Shown piece by piece: positions 52,961 to 62,068 of a stretch of 64,000 bases of DNA. This DNA comes from Chryseobacterium defluvii. Its GTDB lineage: Bacteria > Bacteroidota > Bacteroidia > Flavobacteriales > Weeksellaceae. Every line of letters starts with the position of its first letter. Position 1 is the first letter of the stretch. A program made the translations under genes and the position numbers. The stretch is taken from the NCBI RefSeq assembly GCF_014204415.1, contig NZ_JACHLE010000001.1:806001-870000 (forward strand), given 5' to 3'. The notes beneath the pieces were generated by a model that was not told the DNA's origin, ran no database searches, and saw nothing but the letters and a program-made list of their open reading frames with translations.

Positions 52961-55384
52961 TTAAGCATTCTTTGCTTCCAGTCTGCTTTCAGGACATGCT
53001 TCCCAATAGTTTTCACGGGTACAGAAAGTAAGATAAGCTGTTTTGTGAGGCATTTCAATCACTCCTTCACGGGTGTAACCCAGTCTTGTAATGATGCGAT
53101 CTGTAGGAACTGCATCTACGGAAGCTTCACCAATACATTTTCCAACTTCAGGAAGCGAGAAAATATAATCCAAAGCTACCTGAAAGGATTGAAAAGAAAA
53201 CTTTTTATCTTTTTGAGTTTCCGCCACAAAAAAGTGAGTCCCGTAATCAGTTGGTAAAGCATCATAATAAGCTCCCACAATATCTCTCATGGGCCAATAA
53301 GGTTCAAAACTAAACTGCGGAACATCATTCACGTACCCAATAAAACTATGTTGTTCATCGCTCGGAAGGATCGTTCTGAACCAAAGTTCTAAGTCTCTTT
53401 TTGGTCCGTCCATTTTCCAGAAAGGTTTTGCGTGTTCCATATTGAACCACTCATGAACCATTTCAAAGTCTTTATCTATATCAAATGGTCTTATGCTGAT
53501 ATTTACATTTTCTTCCGGAAAATAGCGTGAATAAACGGTTTCTTTTGTTTCCGGTTTGATCAGTTTATTGGTGAAAAAGTATTTATTGAGAGGATTTGGA
53601 GTGTCTAAGAAAACAGCAGGATATTCTAAGGATTCGTCTGCTTCATTGATGTTTTGAAGGCTTGTGATCAGGTTTCCTTTGGTGTACCAGCTTCTTGTAT
53701 TGATAATGTAGTTTACCAATCCTGTTTCATCTTCGTTTTCCAATTCTCTGAATGCTTTGTACACAAGATTGATCAGTTTTCTTTCTTCTGCTAATCTGTT
53801 GCATCCTAATGCATTCACAACTCCTAAAATATTGTTCGTTACTAAATAATAAGTGTATTTCGGAGCTAGAGATTCTTCATCTATGATAGACTGGCTTTCA
53901 TCTGCAATTCCCGGAAGTGCTTTGGAAACCATTTCTTTTCTTCCTTCTCTGAAAAAGAACCCCTGATTGTCTCTGAAATAGATCTTCGCAGGGAAACCTT
54001 TTTTATCAAGCTCTATCATTACATTCTGCTGATGGAATTCACAAGCCAAACCGTAAGTATTTAAAATTCCTACAATAGGTCTTACACAGACATGAAGATA
54101 CTGTTTGAACCAATCTAAAGCCACTTGTTCCACAGGTAAATCCAAGTCTTGAGCCGCTTGTTCAATAATATTCTGCAATCTTGAAGGCTGCCCGAAAATT
54201 CCGTCCTGACAAAGAGCCGCTAGTAGAGTTACATTTTTATCTTCTCCCTGAAAAGGGTTTCTTCTGATACTGATATTAAATCCATTGATCACTTTTCCGT
54301 TAAAAGTAACGGCAATGAAAGCCGGATCTACCATGAAATCTATTTCAGGATAGTCTTTTTGCAGGCTTTTTCCCCAATCTGTTTTCAGCAATCTGCTGAT
54401 ATCATGACCTCTGTGAAGTTCAGGATATAAGTTAATTCTTTCCGAATTGGTAATCTTTACATGTAAGGAGAATTTGTACATCCATTTATTAGTTTCACTA
54501 TAAACGGTTCTTACGGAGGAAGTAGGAGTGAAGTATTCTCCATAATGTCCCAATGCAAAAATAATTCCCTGTTCCAGCATGATCTGAATATTTTCCTGGC
54601 TTAACAGATATTCCGCTTCCCAAGGATGCATCGGAACAATATGGTAATCCGGAAATTCATCCCATAATTGTTTGTGTTCTTTATCCAGAAGAGGATATAT
54701 TTTTTCTCCTAATTCTTTGGTTATTGGTCTTCCGTCTGCATTTTTCTCAATGATATTTTCAGGATTGATCAGGAAGTAAAATAACTGGAATTTCCCTGAT
54801 GTTTCCGGAGAATATTTTAACAGATCTTCAGGATTGAACCCTTGTTTTGATTTCGGAACTGGGTGAAGAATATGTCCTAAAATAAGGGATTGCTCCGCCT
54901 CAATGAAAGACATTTCAAATGCATTAACCTGTTTGTTATTTTCAGCAAGATGATTTAAATAAGTGGTAAGATTTTCAATGCTGTTATTCAACCTTTTTAA
55001 GATAGTAGAAGCATCAATATCCGGATAAATTCCTCTTGCATATTCCGCTGTAAGAGACATGAAACCATAAATATCCACTTCTGAAACTTCATCTGTTTCA
55101 AGGACTCTTCTCAGTACCGGAAAATCAAAAAGGTGTCTTCCGCTTTCTGAAAAGTAGTTTACCGGAACATAGACATCGCATCCGATGGACGAAAAATCAA
55201 TTCTTATATGCAGATTGGTTGGTGTTTTTTGAAGGTGTTTTGCAATGGCTTCATCATATTTCGGAATTCCCAGGTAACGGCTCCAGTTGGTAAATTCCTT
55301 CATGTAGCAGTTGATGAATGCCGTGTAATTGATCTTTTCTGCGTATTCCGGTATATTAGTTAACTTCAATGTATTCATTTCCAT
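52961..55384 (-). CDS. IucA/IucC siderophore synthetase fused to a GNAT acyltransferase
   Basis: The 807-residue protein has an IucA/IucC (NIS synthetase) domain (about 1-590) with MHPWEAEYLLSQ, TPTSSVRTVYS, KFSLHVKITNSERIN and CEFHQQNVMIEL. From about 630 a GNAT domain of the AlcB/RhbD/DesC type follows (SIRPFDIDKDFEMVHEW, FSFEPYWPMRDIVGAYYD). One polypeptide thus acylates the N-hydroxy-diamine and joins the units. It starts within the decarboxylase gene. An ATG at 55378 is equally possible. Confidence 0.94.
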   Translation of the reverse strand: MEMNTLKLTNIPEYAEKINYTAFINCYMKEFTNWSRYLGIPKYDEAIAKHLQKTPTNLHIRIDFSSIGCDVYVPVNYFSESGRHLFDFPVLRRVLETDEVSEVDIYGFMSLTAEYARGIYPDIDASTILKRLNNSIENLTTYLNHLAENNKQVNAFEMSFIEAEQSLILGHILHPVPKSKQGFNPEDLLKYSPETSGKFQLFYFLINPENIIEKNADGRPITKELGEKIYPLLDKEHKQLWDEFPDYHIVPMHPWEAEYLLSQENIQIMLEQGIIFALGHYGEYFTPTSSVRTVYSETNKWMYKFSLHVKITNSERINLYPELHRGHDISRLLKTDWGKSLQKDYPEIDFMVDPAFIAVTFNGKVINGFNISIRRNPFQGEDKNVTLLAALCQDGIFGQPSRLQNIIEQAAQDLDLPVEQVALDWFKQYLHVCVRPIVGILNTYGLACEFHQQNVMIELDKKGFPAKIYFRDNQGFFFREGRKEMVSKALPGIADESQSIIDEESLAPKYTYYLVTNNILGVVNALGCNRLAEERKLINLVYKAFRELENEDETGLVNYIINTRSWYTKGNLITSLQNINEADESLEYPAVFLDTPNPLNKYFFTNKLIKPETKETVYSRYFPEENVNISIRPFDIDKDFEMVHEWFNMEHAKPFWKMDGPKRDLELWFRTILPSDEQHSFIGYVNDVPQFSFEPYWPMRDIVGAYYDALPTDYGTHFFVAETQKDKKFSFQSFQVALDYIFSLPEVGKCIGEASVDAVPTDRIITRLGYTREGVIEMPHKTAYLTFCTRENYWEACPESRLEAKNA

Positions 55385-56873
55385 ATTGTTTTATTGTGGT
55401 TAGTATTGATTGGATGTCTTCAATGGTGGTTAAAGGATTCAGGATGGTGAATTTCAGGTAAAACTGTCCGTTCACTTTAGTTCCCGCTACAAGAGCATTC
55501 CCGTGTCTATAAAGCTGTGATTTGATGAAAGTATTGATCCTGCTAAGATCAAAAGTTTTAAATGGATCTGCGGAATAACGAAAAACCAAAGCAGATAGAT
55601 CGGAACGGTTCAGTAATTCAAAATGAGGATCATTTTCCAAAAGAGTAGCCGCTTCATTGGCTGTATAAATGATTCGCTCGATATAATTTCCTAAACCTTC
55701 TTTACCTATAATTCTAAGGGTGAACCAAAGCTTCAAGGCATCAAATCTTCTGGTAGTTTGGATAGATTTATTAACCTGATTCGGGATCTCATTTTCATCA
55801 TGGTCTTTCGGATTCAGATAATCTGCATAATGCGTGATCAGGTTGAAATAATTCCTGTCTTTTACCAAAAATCCGCTGCTGCTTACTGGCTGAAAGAAAG
55901 ATTTATGATAATCTACTGTTACGGAGTCTGCATGCTCAATTCCTTGAATTAAATGACGGTATTTTTCAGTCAGAAGCAATGCACATCCGTAAGCCGCATC
56001 CACATGGAACCAAAGACTGTATCGTTTGGCAATTCTTGCGATATTCGTCAATGGATCAATGTTTCCGAAGTCCGTTGTTCCGGCTGTAGCAACTACTGCA
56101 ATAGGAATATTTCCATTTTCAATCTCTTTTTGAATGGCATCTTCCAACAAAATACTATTCATTCTGAAAGAACGGTCGGTTTTAATTTTCACAACAGCCT
56201 GTTCGCCAAGTCCTAAAATGGAAGCACTTTTCTGTATGCTGAAATGTGCCGCTTCGGAAACAAAAACTCTGAAACGATGGGCATTTTCAGGCAATCCGTT
56301 TTTCTTGATGTTATGATTGAAATATTTAATGGAATAATAATCTCTTGCCAAAAGCATTCCCATTAGGTTACTTTGAGAACCGCCACTGGTGAAAATTCCG
56401 TCTGATGATCTTTCAAAACCGATCTCTTTACATGTCCACTCAATCAGCTTTTGCTCCATCAAAGTTCCGCCTGCACTTTGATCCCATGTATCAAGGGAAG
56501 AATTGATGGAACTTATAAGCATTTCCGCCGCAATCGCCGGTATCACTACCGGACAATTGAGATGGGCTACATATTTTGGATGGTGAAAGGCAATAGCATG
56601 TTGTGTATAAAGGGTTCTTACTTCTTCAAAAACCTCTTCATAACTTTGTGTAGGATCATTAAGATCAATGTTCTCAAACTGTTTTCTCAACTCTTTCGGG
56701 GATACTCCGCTGAAAGGTTTGTGAGCTTCTTCCAAAAACGAAACTACGCTCTCCTGAGCTTTGTACATTACGTTTTGGTATTCGTGAATGTTGATATCAC
56801 AAAATAAATTCTCCAGATTTGGGAAAAGGAATTCCTTCTCCGAAACCGCCTGTTCGGTAATAGCTGTGTTCAT
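55356..56873 (-). CDS. PLP-dependent decarboxylase for siderophore diamine (DesA-like)
   Basis: The 505-residue group II amino acid decarboxylase has the PLP Lys in VTVDYHKSFFQPVSSSGF, VVATAGTTDFGNIDPL and WFHVDAAYGCALLL. The group includes DABA/lysine decarboxylases used for hydroxamate siderophores. With the hydroxylase and fused synthetase it indicates cadaverine- or diaminopropane-based units. The final codons overlap the synthetase start by 29 bp. Confidence 0.93.
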   Translation of the reverse strand: MNTAITEQAVSEKEFLFPNLENLFCDINIHEYQNVMYKAQESVVSFLEEAHKPFSGVSPKELRKQFENIDLNDPTQSYEEVFEEVRTLYTQHAIAFHHPKYVAHLNCPVVIPAIAAEMLISSINSSLDTWDQSAGGTLMEQKLIEWTCKEIGFERSSDGIFTSGGSQSNLMGMLLARDYYSIKYFNHNIKKNGLPENAHRFRVFVSEAAHFSIQKSASILGLGEQAVVKIKTDRSFRMNSILLEDAIQKEIENGNIPIAVVATAGTTDFGNIDPLTNIARIAKRYSLWFHVDAAYGCALLLTEKYRHLIQGIEHADSVTVDYHKSFFQPVSSSGFLVKDRNYFNLITHYADYLNPKDHDENEIPNQVNKSIQTTRRFDALKLWFTLRIIGKEGLGNYIERIIYTANEAATLLENDPHFELLNRSDLSALVFRYSADPFKTFDLSRINTFIKSQLYRHGNALVAGTKVNGQFYLKFTILNPLTTIEDIQSILTTIKQYGNEYIEVN

Positions 56874-56912
56874 AAAATACTGGATTTGGTGTTTCTTTTT
56901 ATTAGGTTTAGA

Positions 56913-56973
56913 TTGAGGTTAAGGTTAAGATTTTACATAAGCATTAAATCTAAATCTTAGCCTTACCCTCAAA
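56913..56973. repeat. Inverted repeat between TonB receptor and decarboxylase genes
   Basis: TTGAGGTTAAGGTTAAGATTT (left) pairs with AAATCTTAGCCTTACCCTCAAA (right) at about 18 of 21 positions across a 13-18-nt loop. It could attenuate expression between receptor and biosynthesis genes; no T run is present. Confidence 0.6.
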
Positions 56974-56977
56974 TGTT

Positions 56978-59206
56978 TTAATAATTAATTGTATATCCTA
57001 CAGAGAATGTAGTTCCTCTTCCCTGATAAGCAAATGCTTTCTGAGGCGCTCCGTAGAAAAACACAGAACGTTGTCCCCATATCGTCGTATACTGTCTGTT
57101 AAAAATATTCTGAACTCCGAAATTGATGGTTCCTTTATTCAGTTTTACATCTCCAATAAAATCGAATAGGGTATAACCGTCTATTCTCATATCTGCAAGA
57201 TCCGTGTAGTTCAGAGAATTCTGCATTTGAAGTCTTACTGAAAATCTTTTTGCATTCCAACCTGTGAAAACCATGAATTTTGATGGGTTTGTCGTATAAA
57301 CGGATTGGTTTTGCCATCCTTTGTCAACAGTTTCCGTTTTGGATTCCATTAATAAGATGTTTCCTCCTAATTCCAGACCTTGAGCAAAACGGTATCCTAA
57401 AGCTCCTTCAAATCCATAGTTTCTTAATTTCTGATCTAATAATGAAATGGTAAAGGCTACATTATCAATTTTCAACGTTTTGTCAGAAAGTGCATAAAAG
57501 AATGATCCTTGTGCATATAAACCAGGTTCTGAACCATTATTTCTTCTGAAACCGAGCTCCATTTGATCGGTTTTTATTCCACTTAATGGCTGTTCTGCGA
57601 TATTCATGCTGTTGATTAAATTCCAGTGATTGTTTGCCAGTTGATATTTCCCGAAACCATAGGATTTTGCTGCATCAGGAACGGCAAATCCCTGGGAAAA
57701 ACTGAACCAAGTTTGCCAAGATGGCGTAATTCTGTATAATAAACTTGCATTAAGCAAGGTTACATCATAATTATTTTTACCACCTTTCACTACATCGGCA
57801 GAATTTCCATATCCGAAATGCATGTAAACCTGCTCTTTAAATCCTACAAAATCATCCAGTTTTACATTGATAAATTGCTGTCTAACACCTCCGGAAAGAG
57901 TAAGTTGTTTGGTAATATTCCAATCTGCCTGAATGAAACCTGATAGAGTAGAGGTTCTTGTATCCGGATATCTTCCTACAAAAGCATCTGTTTTATTCAC
58001 TAAACCACCGGATTCACTGCTTTTTTGAGGATTGAATATCGCCTGATCTCCTTTGAAGCTTTCCAGATCACCATCAACTCCGTAAGTGAAATTGAAAGCG
58101 TTCCATTGTTTAGATAAAACTGCTTTTACTCCATAAACATTAGTATTTCCTCTTGCTGAAGAGAGAAATATCGGAAGGGTAATTCCTGCCGGTGGTTTTG
58201 GAACTTCCGCGAAAGATGCTCCGAAATCCACTTCTTCTTTTCTTCCATAAGCCTGTAAGATCAGGTTTTGCCCACCCAAAATATTTCTAAGGCTGTATTG
58301 TAAATTCCCCATAAAACGTTCTGTTCTGGGAACCACATCTGAGTCCGCTCCGTCAAGAACATTGATCAGATCAGGATTTTTTGTGGTAAATCCAACAAAA
58401 TTCTGCCCAAATGAAAGCCATTTTTTGTTTCTTACTTTTGAATTATAATATTGTAAATCTAAGCTTAGATCCTGATTAGAACTCAACTTGGCTGTCATTC
58501 CTCCTAAAATATCTATGGATCTGTTATATTGAAAATCAGCTTGTTTTACGTCTGTAATAATCTGATCTCCATTAGCATCAAAAGCACCTTCATTTTGTGT
58601 AAATGCAGCTCCTAATCTGAATTTTACCGCGTCACTTCCTCCTGAAACGGACTGAGCAATTCTTTTATCCAGATCATTTTTATTGAAACCTGTTTTCAGC
58701 CCAACTGATGTTTCAAAGGCAAGGTTATTTGAGATCGGTTTTTTGGTAATGATATTGATAATCCCTCCTGTAGAGTCTCCTCCGTAAATAGCAGATGCTC
58801 CGGAAAGCACTTCAATTCTATCAATATTAAAAGGATCTACTGAGTCCAGTTGTCTGCTTGTAGCTCTTGTACTGTTCAATGAAACTCCATTGATCATCAC
58901 CAGAACATTTCTACCTCTCATGTTCTGAGCATAATTGGTTCTTCCCTGATTTCCAAAATCAAATCCCGGGATCATATTTCCTAATACTTCTTTCAATCCT
59001 GCACCTCCTCTTATCTGGGTTTGAAGTTCTTTTTCTCCAATTACCCAAACTGTTCCGGGAATTTCGCTTATTTGCTTTGGAGCGCGGGAAGACACCATAA
59101 TAACTTCCCTGATATCTTTTGTATTGATACTGTCCCGGGTTTGGGCAGATGTGCTTGCTACTAAAGCTGCTGATAGAAAGATTGAAAGTGTATATTGCTT
59201 TTTCAT
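56978..59206 (-). CDS. TonB-dependent siderophore receptor
   Basis: The 742-residue outer membrane protein has a signal peptide (about 1-22, ending STSAQ), a plug domain (about 35-150: ISEIPGTVWVIGEKEL, MRGRNVLVMINGVSLN, IEVLSGASAIYGGDSTGGIINIITKKP) and a 22-strand barrel ending in GRGTTFSVGYTINY with terminal aromatic residue. It belongs to the FhuA-like siderophore receptor group. It is the first gene of the siderophore operon and should import the ferric form. Confidence 0.95.
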   Translation of the reverse strand: MKKQYTLSIFLSAALVASTSAQTRDSINTKDIREVIMVSSRAPKQISEIPGTVWVIGEKELQTQIRGGAGLKEVLGNMIPGFDFGNQGRTNYAQNMRGRNVLVMINGVSLNSTRATSRQLDSVDPFNIDRIEVLSGASAIYGGDSTGGIINIITKKPISNNLAFETSVGLKTGFNKNDLDKRIAQSVSGGSDAVKFRLGAAFTQNEGAFDANGDQIITDVKQADFQYNRSIDILGGMTAKLSSNQDLSLDLQYYNSKVRNKKWLSFGQNFVGFTTKNPDLINVLDGADSDVVPRTERFMGNLQYSLRNILGGQNLILQAYGRKEEVDFGASFAEVPKPPAGITLPIFLSSARGNTNVYGVKAVLSKQWNAFNFTYGVDGDLESFKGDQAIFNPQKSSESGGLVNKTDAFVGRYPDTRTSTLSGFIQADWNITKQLTLSGGVRQQFINVKLDDFVGFKEQVYMHFGYGNSADVVKGGKNNYDVTLLNASLLYRITPSWQTWFSFSQGFAVPDAAKSYGFGKYQLANNHWNLINSMNIAEQPLSGIKTDQMELGFRRNNGSEPGLYAQGSFFYALSDKTLKIDNVAFTISLLDQKLRNYGFEGALGYRFAQGLELGGNILLMESKTETVDKGWQNQSVYTTNPSKFMVFTGWNAKRFSVRLQMQNSLNYTDLADMRIDGYTLFDFIGDVKLNKGTINFGVQNIFNRQYTTIWGQRSVFFYGAPQKAFAYQGRGTTFSVGYTINY

Positions 59207-59234
59207 TTATTTAGAATAATTAAAAATAATGAAG

Positions 59235-59242
59235 CAAATATA
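59235..59242 (-). promoter_or_regulatory. -7 element of the TonB receptor gene
   Basis: TATATTTG on the minus strand, 29 bp before the ATG. TTG lies 22 nt upstream (59267-59265). No Fur-box-like palindrome was recognised. Confidence 0.6.
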
Positions 59243-59358
59243 AATTATTCACCTTCAAATACCGCAATGATATTTATCATAATTCAAAATAATGTGAATT
59301 CATTGTCTCATTGAGAGTGCATGAATACTGAATTATATGAATTTAGAAAGGTAAAACA

Positions 59359-59415
59359 AAAAAGGCCGCCCGAAGGCGACCCAAAAAACACAAATGATGA
59401 AAAAAAATTATTTCG
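59359..59415 (-). ncRNA. Putative short transcript ending in a strong terminator, upstream of the siderophore operon
   Basis: On the minus strand a TATATTTG box (59428-59421) is followed about 40 nt later by GGTCGCC-TTCG-GGCGGCC and TTTTTTG (59381-59358), a canonical rho-independent terminator. No ATG frame lies between. It could be a small RNA or a prematurely terminated leader. This is an inference. Confidence 0.4.
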
Positions 59416-59420
59416 AAGTA

Positions 59421-59428
59421 CAAATATA
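59421..59428 (-). promoter_or_regulatory. -7 element of the putative short transcript
   Basis: TATATTTG on the minus strand. No -33 box was seen at the right distance. Confidence 0.45.
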
Positions 59429-59429
59429 G

Positions 59430-60225
59430 TAAAATAATTTTAAAAATTATGAAACATAATACATTATTAAAATAAATATTATTTTTCAGCTCATATTATA
59501 ATTGATAACCAATTAAATAAAAATTCATCTGACTCAGAAGATATAGATTTATTACAGGCAATGGATAAAAGTCGTTCCTAAATAAATATACTACCATTTA
59601 TACATTATCTCAGAAAATAAGAAAACCCTATTGCTCTTTTTATTTGGACAAAGTTACTTCTACTTACAATTAAATCTTCCGGGAAGGACAAAATGTAAAA
59701 GAAGGGAGTCTCTGGCGATAATCATATTCTACAGCTTCCCGACATATAATGTTTATTCATTTTTAATTAGGTTAAATCAATTTACTTCCATTTTAACTCA
59801 TTATATTTCAAATGATTAAAATTTGTGATATCTGTGTGATAGACGAGTTTTTGGTTAGTTTTATCGTTTATTGCTTGATTTGCTAAATATTTCTGATAGT
59901 CTGAAAAATATCAATACACGATACTGGAAATCTGTAATTCTTCACTACCTGTCTAAATGAACACTTATGAAAAAATATACACTGAGAAAAAGAGAAAAAA
60001 TAAAACACTAACTTAGTCATCTGAGAAATCCCATCACCGGAAAAAATTATGAAACATTATTGGTTTCATTCACCGGTTTCTATTTCGTCATCGATTTAAA
60101 GAGTAGGGTCTGAATGGTTTCATATATACTAAAAACGACTCTAATTCCAAATGATAAGCCAATGGATCTTCTATTGAAAGGATAAAGCTTATTCATGTTT
60201 ACTGTAATTTATAAATTATAACACA
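59430..60225. other. AT-rich region with no supported gene
   Basis: A 62-codon frame (59631-59819) has no family resemblance and no promoter. At 60049-60069 ATGAAAC and GTTTCAT form an inverted repeat between two copies of CACCGG. The region looks like decayed sequence between the siderophore operon and the TPR regulator cluster. Confidence 0.4.
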
Positions 60226-60447
60226 ATGAGAAAAATATTATTTTTATTAACAATTTATATCGGTATTCGCCTGTTATCCCAAGTAGGGATAAATACATTC
60301 TCATCGATCATTGCCTTGAATTCAGAAAACAGGGCTGGTCCTGAATCTCTTAATCTAGAGAGGGCAGAGGATGTTGCTCACATCATGGATGTGTCTGATG
60401 ATGACAGAAAACAGAAAGACAAATCTTCCAGCATTGCCTTGGAGTAG
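60226..60447 (+). pseudogene. Short exported protein sharing the QVGINT start of the twin proteins; possible remnant
   Basis: The 73-residue frame starts with a signal-like segment and then LLSQVGINTF, the same junction as in the two 240-residue proteins at 62069 and 62897. After that the sequence is short, charged (EDVAHIMDVSDDDRKQKDKSS) and unlike them. It may be a truncated paralogue or a small secreted peptide in its own right. It precedes the TPR regulator by 76 bp. Confidence 0.5.
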
Positions 60448-60523
60448 TATTATTAATGAATAATCAGAAAATACACCTGTCACATTACTATACATCTCTT
60501 GAAGTTTACCTATTATTACTCTT

Positions 60524-61963
60524 ATGAAACGTCAATACCGCATTTGGAGTACTTTAATATTCTTTCTGTCATTTGCAAATTTATTTTCTCAAAACTTTAA
60601 TAAGAAAAAAGCAGATGCCCAATTATGGAATGAAAGCAATGAGCTTCTAAATACCGGACAATACGAAAAGCTCATCTTTCTAAATAAAAATTTAATCGAT
60701 CTGTGTACCAGGAATGATTATGCAGCCGGTACTGCAATGGGCTATTATAATATAGGAAGTGCATTATGCCTGATGAATGAATATAAAGAAAGTCTGCTCT
60801 ATCTCAAAAGAGCAGAAGCTGAAAATAAAAAAAATAATGACAAAAACAGCCGGGAAATAGAATGCCTGATATATGTGATCTATGGTAACAATTATCTGCA
60901 GATGGAGCTGTATTCTGTGGCCTTAAAGTATTATCAGAAAACGGCTCGTTTTGCCCAATACATTCCTCGAAAAAAAAGGCAATATTATCTTATTGATTTT
61001 TCCTACAATAATATTGCACAAATTTATGAGTTGACCCAGCAAAAAGATTCTGCATATCATTACAGGAGTAAAGCTTACCAGAAACTTAAGAATCCTTTAA
61101 ATACTCTGCTGCTAGCCAATTATTTTATTGATTATAAAGAAAACGCCGACTCTTCGAAATATTACCTGCAGGAAGCAACGGGAAAATGGGGAAGCCAACC
61201 GGATAATTATTTGCACGAAAATTATATGCTGAATGAATATTGGGGAAAGTATTATGAAAAAAAAGGGGAGTATCTCAAAAGTGTGGAATACTATAAGAAA
61301 TCGCTTTCCATTTCCTTTGAGATCAATATTTCAAGTTATACGATGGATGCTTATGACCATTTGTATAAAGTTTCCGCAAAAAATAATAGTCCGGAAGAAG
61401 CCAATAATTATCTGCTGAAGTATACACAAATTAAAGACAGTATCAATTCACAGCAAAAAAAATCATTGGATTTTTCAATACGGAAATTCCTTAATGAGAA
61501 AGATGATGAATATAAAAGCAAAGAACGTAAATTAATATATATTGTTATCATTATTTCGGTTATTATACTCATCCTCTTACTTATCTTTTTTTATAGTTAC
61601 AGGGGGAAAAAAGAGAAAAAAAAGCACCAGGAAAAGGTTGAGGACAGAGAATATCAAAATCGGGTAAAAGATAATTTTGAAGAAGTGGCTTCGCTCGCCA
61701 GAAAAAATAATCCGGAGTTTATTACCCGCTTCATAGAATTGTACCCGGAGTTTTACCAGGCATTACTGAAAATTTATCCGGATATCAATACGGAAACCTT
61801 GAAGTTTTGTGCCTTGCTTAAGCTCAATTTTTCTACAAAAGATATTGCTGAATATACATTTATCACTCCCAGGGCAATCCAGATGCGAAAAAACAGACTG
61901 CGAAAAAAGCTGAATATCTCTTCTAAAGAAGACCTCTATCTGTGGATCAATAAACTGAGCTAA
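60524..61963 (+). CDS. TPR-repeat transmembrane regulator with C-terminal LuxR-type HTH
   Basis: The 479-residue protein has a signal peptide (about 1-23, ending LFSQ), tetratricopeptide-like repeats (about 40-310: AMGYYNIGSALCLMNEYKES, GNNYLQMELYSVALKYYQ, YNNIAQIYELTQQKDSAY), one transmembrane helix (337-359), a charged cytoplasmic coiled coil and an HTH (about 437-472, STKDIAEYTFITPRAIQMRK). The layout suggests that an external signal at the TPRs controls transcription from the membrane. It precedes the twin secreted proteins and may regulate them (inference). Confidence 0.88.
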   Translation: MKRQYRIWSTLIFFLSFANLFSQNFNKKKADAQLWNESNELLNTGQYEKLIFLNKNLIDLCTRNDYAAGTAMGYYNIGSALCLMNEYKESLLYLKRAEAENKKNNDKNSREIECLIYVIYGNNYLQMELYSVALKYYQKTARFAQYIPRKKRQYYLIDFSYNNIAQIYELTQQKDSAYHYRSKAYQKLKNPLNTLLLANYFIDYKENADSSKYYLQEATGKWGSQPDNYLHENYMLNEYWGKYYEKKGEYLKSVEYYKKSLSISFEINISSYTMDAYDHLYKVSAKNNSPEEANNYLLKYTQIKDSINSQQKKSLDFSIRKFLNEKDDEYKSKERKLIYIVIIISVIILILLLIFFYSYRGKKEKKKHQEKVEDREYQNRVKDNFEEVASLARKNNPEFITRFIELYPEFYQALLKIYPDINTETLKFCALLKLNFSTKDIAEYTFITPRAIQMRKNRLRKKLNISSKEDLYLWINKLS

Positions 61964-62068
61964 GTAAAAATTTGAATGAATGAAGCTTCTCAGCATAGCG
62001 GTACGCTGAATGCAACATTTATAGATTTTATCATCTGCTCTTAATAAAAATATCTTAATAAAAAAATT

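Noticed and set aside
9662..56973. CRISPR array
   Set aside because: The repeats are inverted pairs scattered over many spacers with no regular direct-repeat/spacer unit, and no cas gene is present.
59395..59475. 26-codon frame starting MMKKIISKYKYSK after the 59364 hairpin
   Set aside because: Very AT-rich with no clear plus-strand promoter; such Lys/Ile-rich frames arise by chance at this base composition.
59631..59819. 62-residue frame with mixed hydrophobic and aromatic residues
   Set aside because: No family resemblance, promoter or conserved neighbour; treated as chance.
60049..60069. ATGAAAC/GTTTCAT inverted repeat between two CACCGG copies as a transposon end
   Set aside because: No transposase, and the 7-bp arms are too short to stand out in AT-rich sequence.
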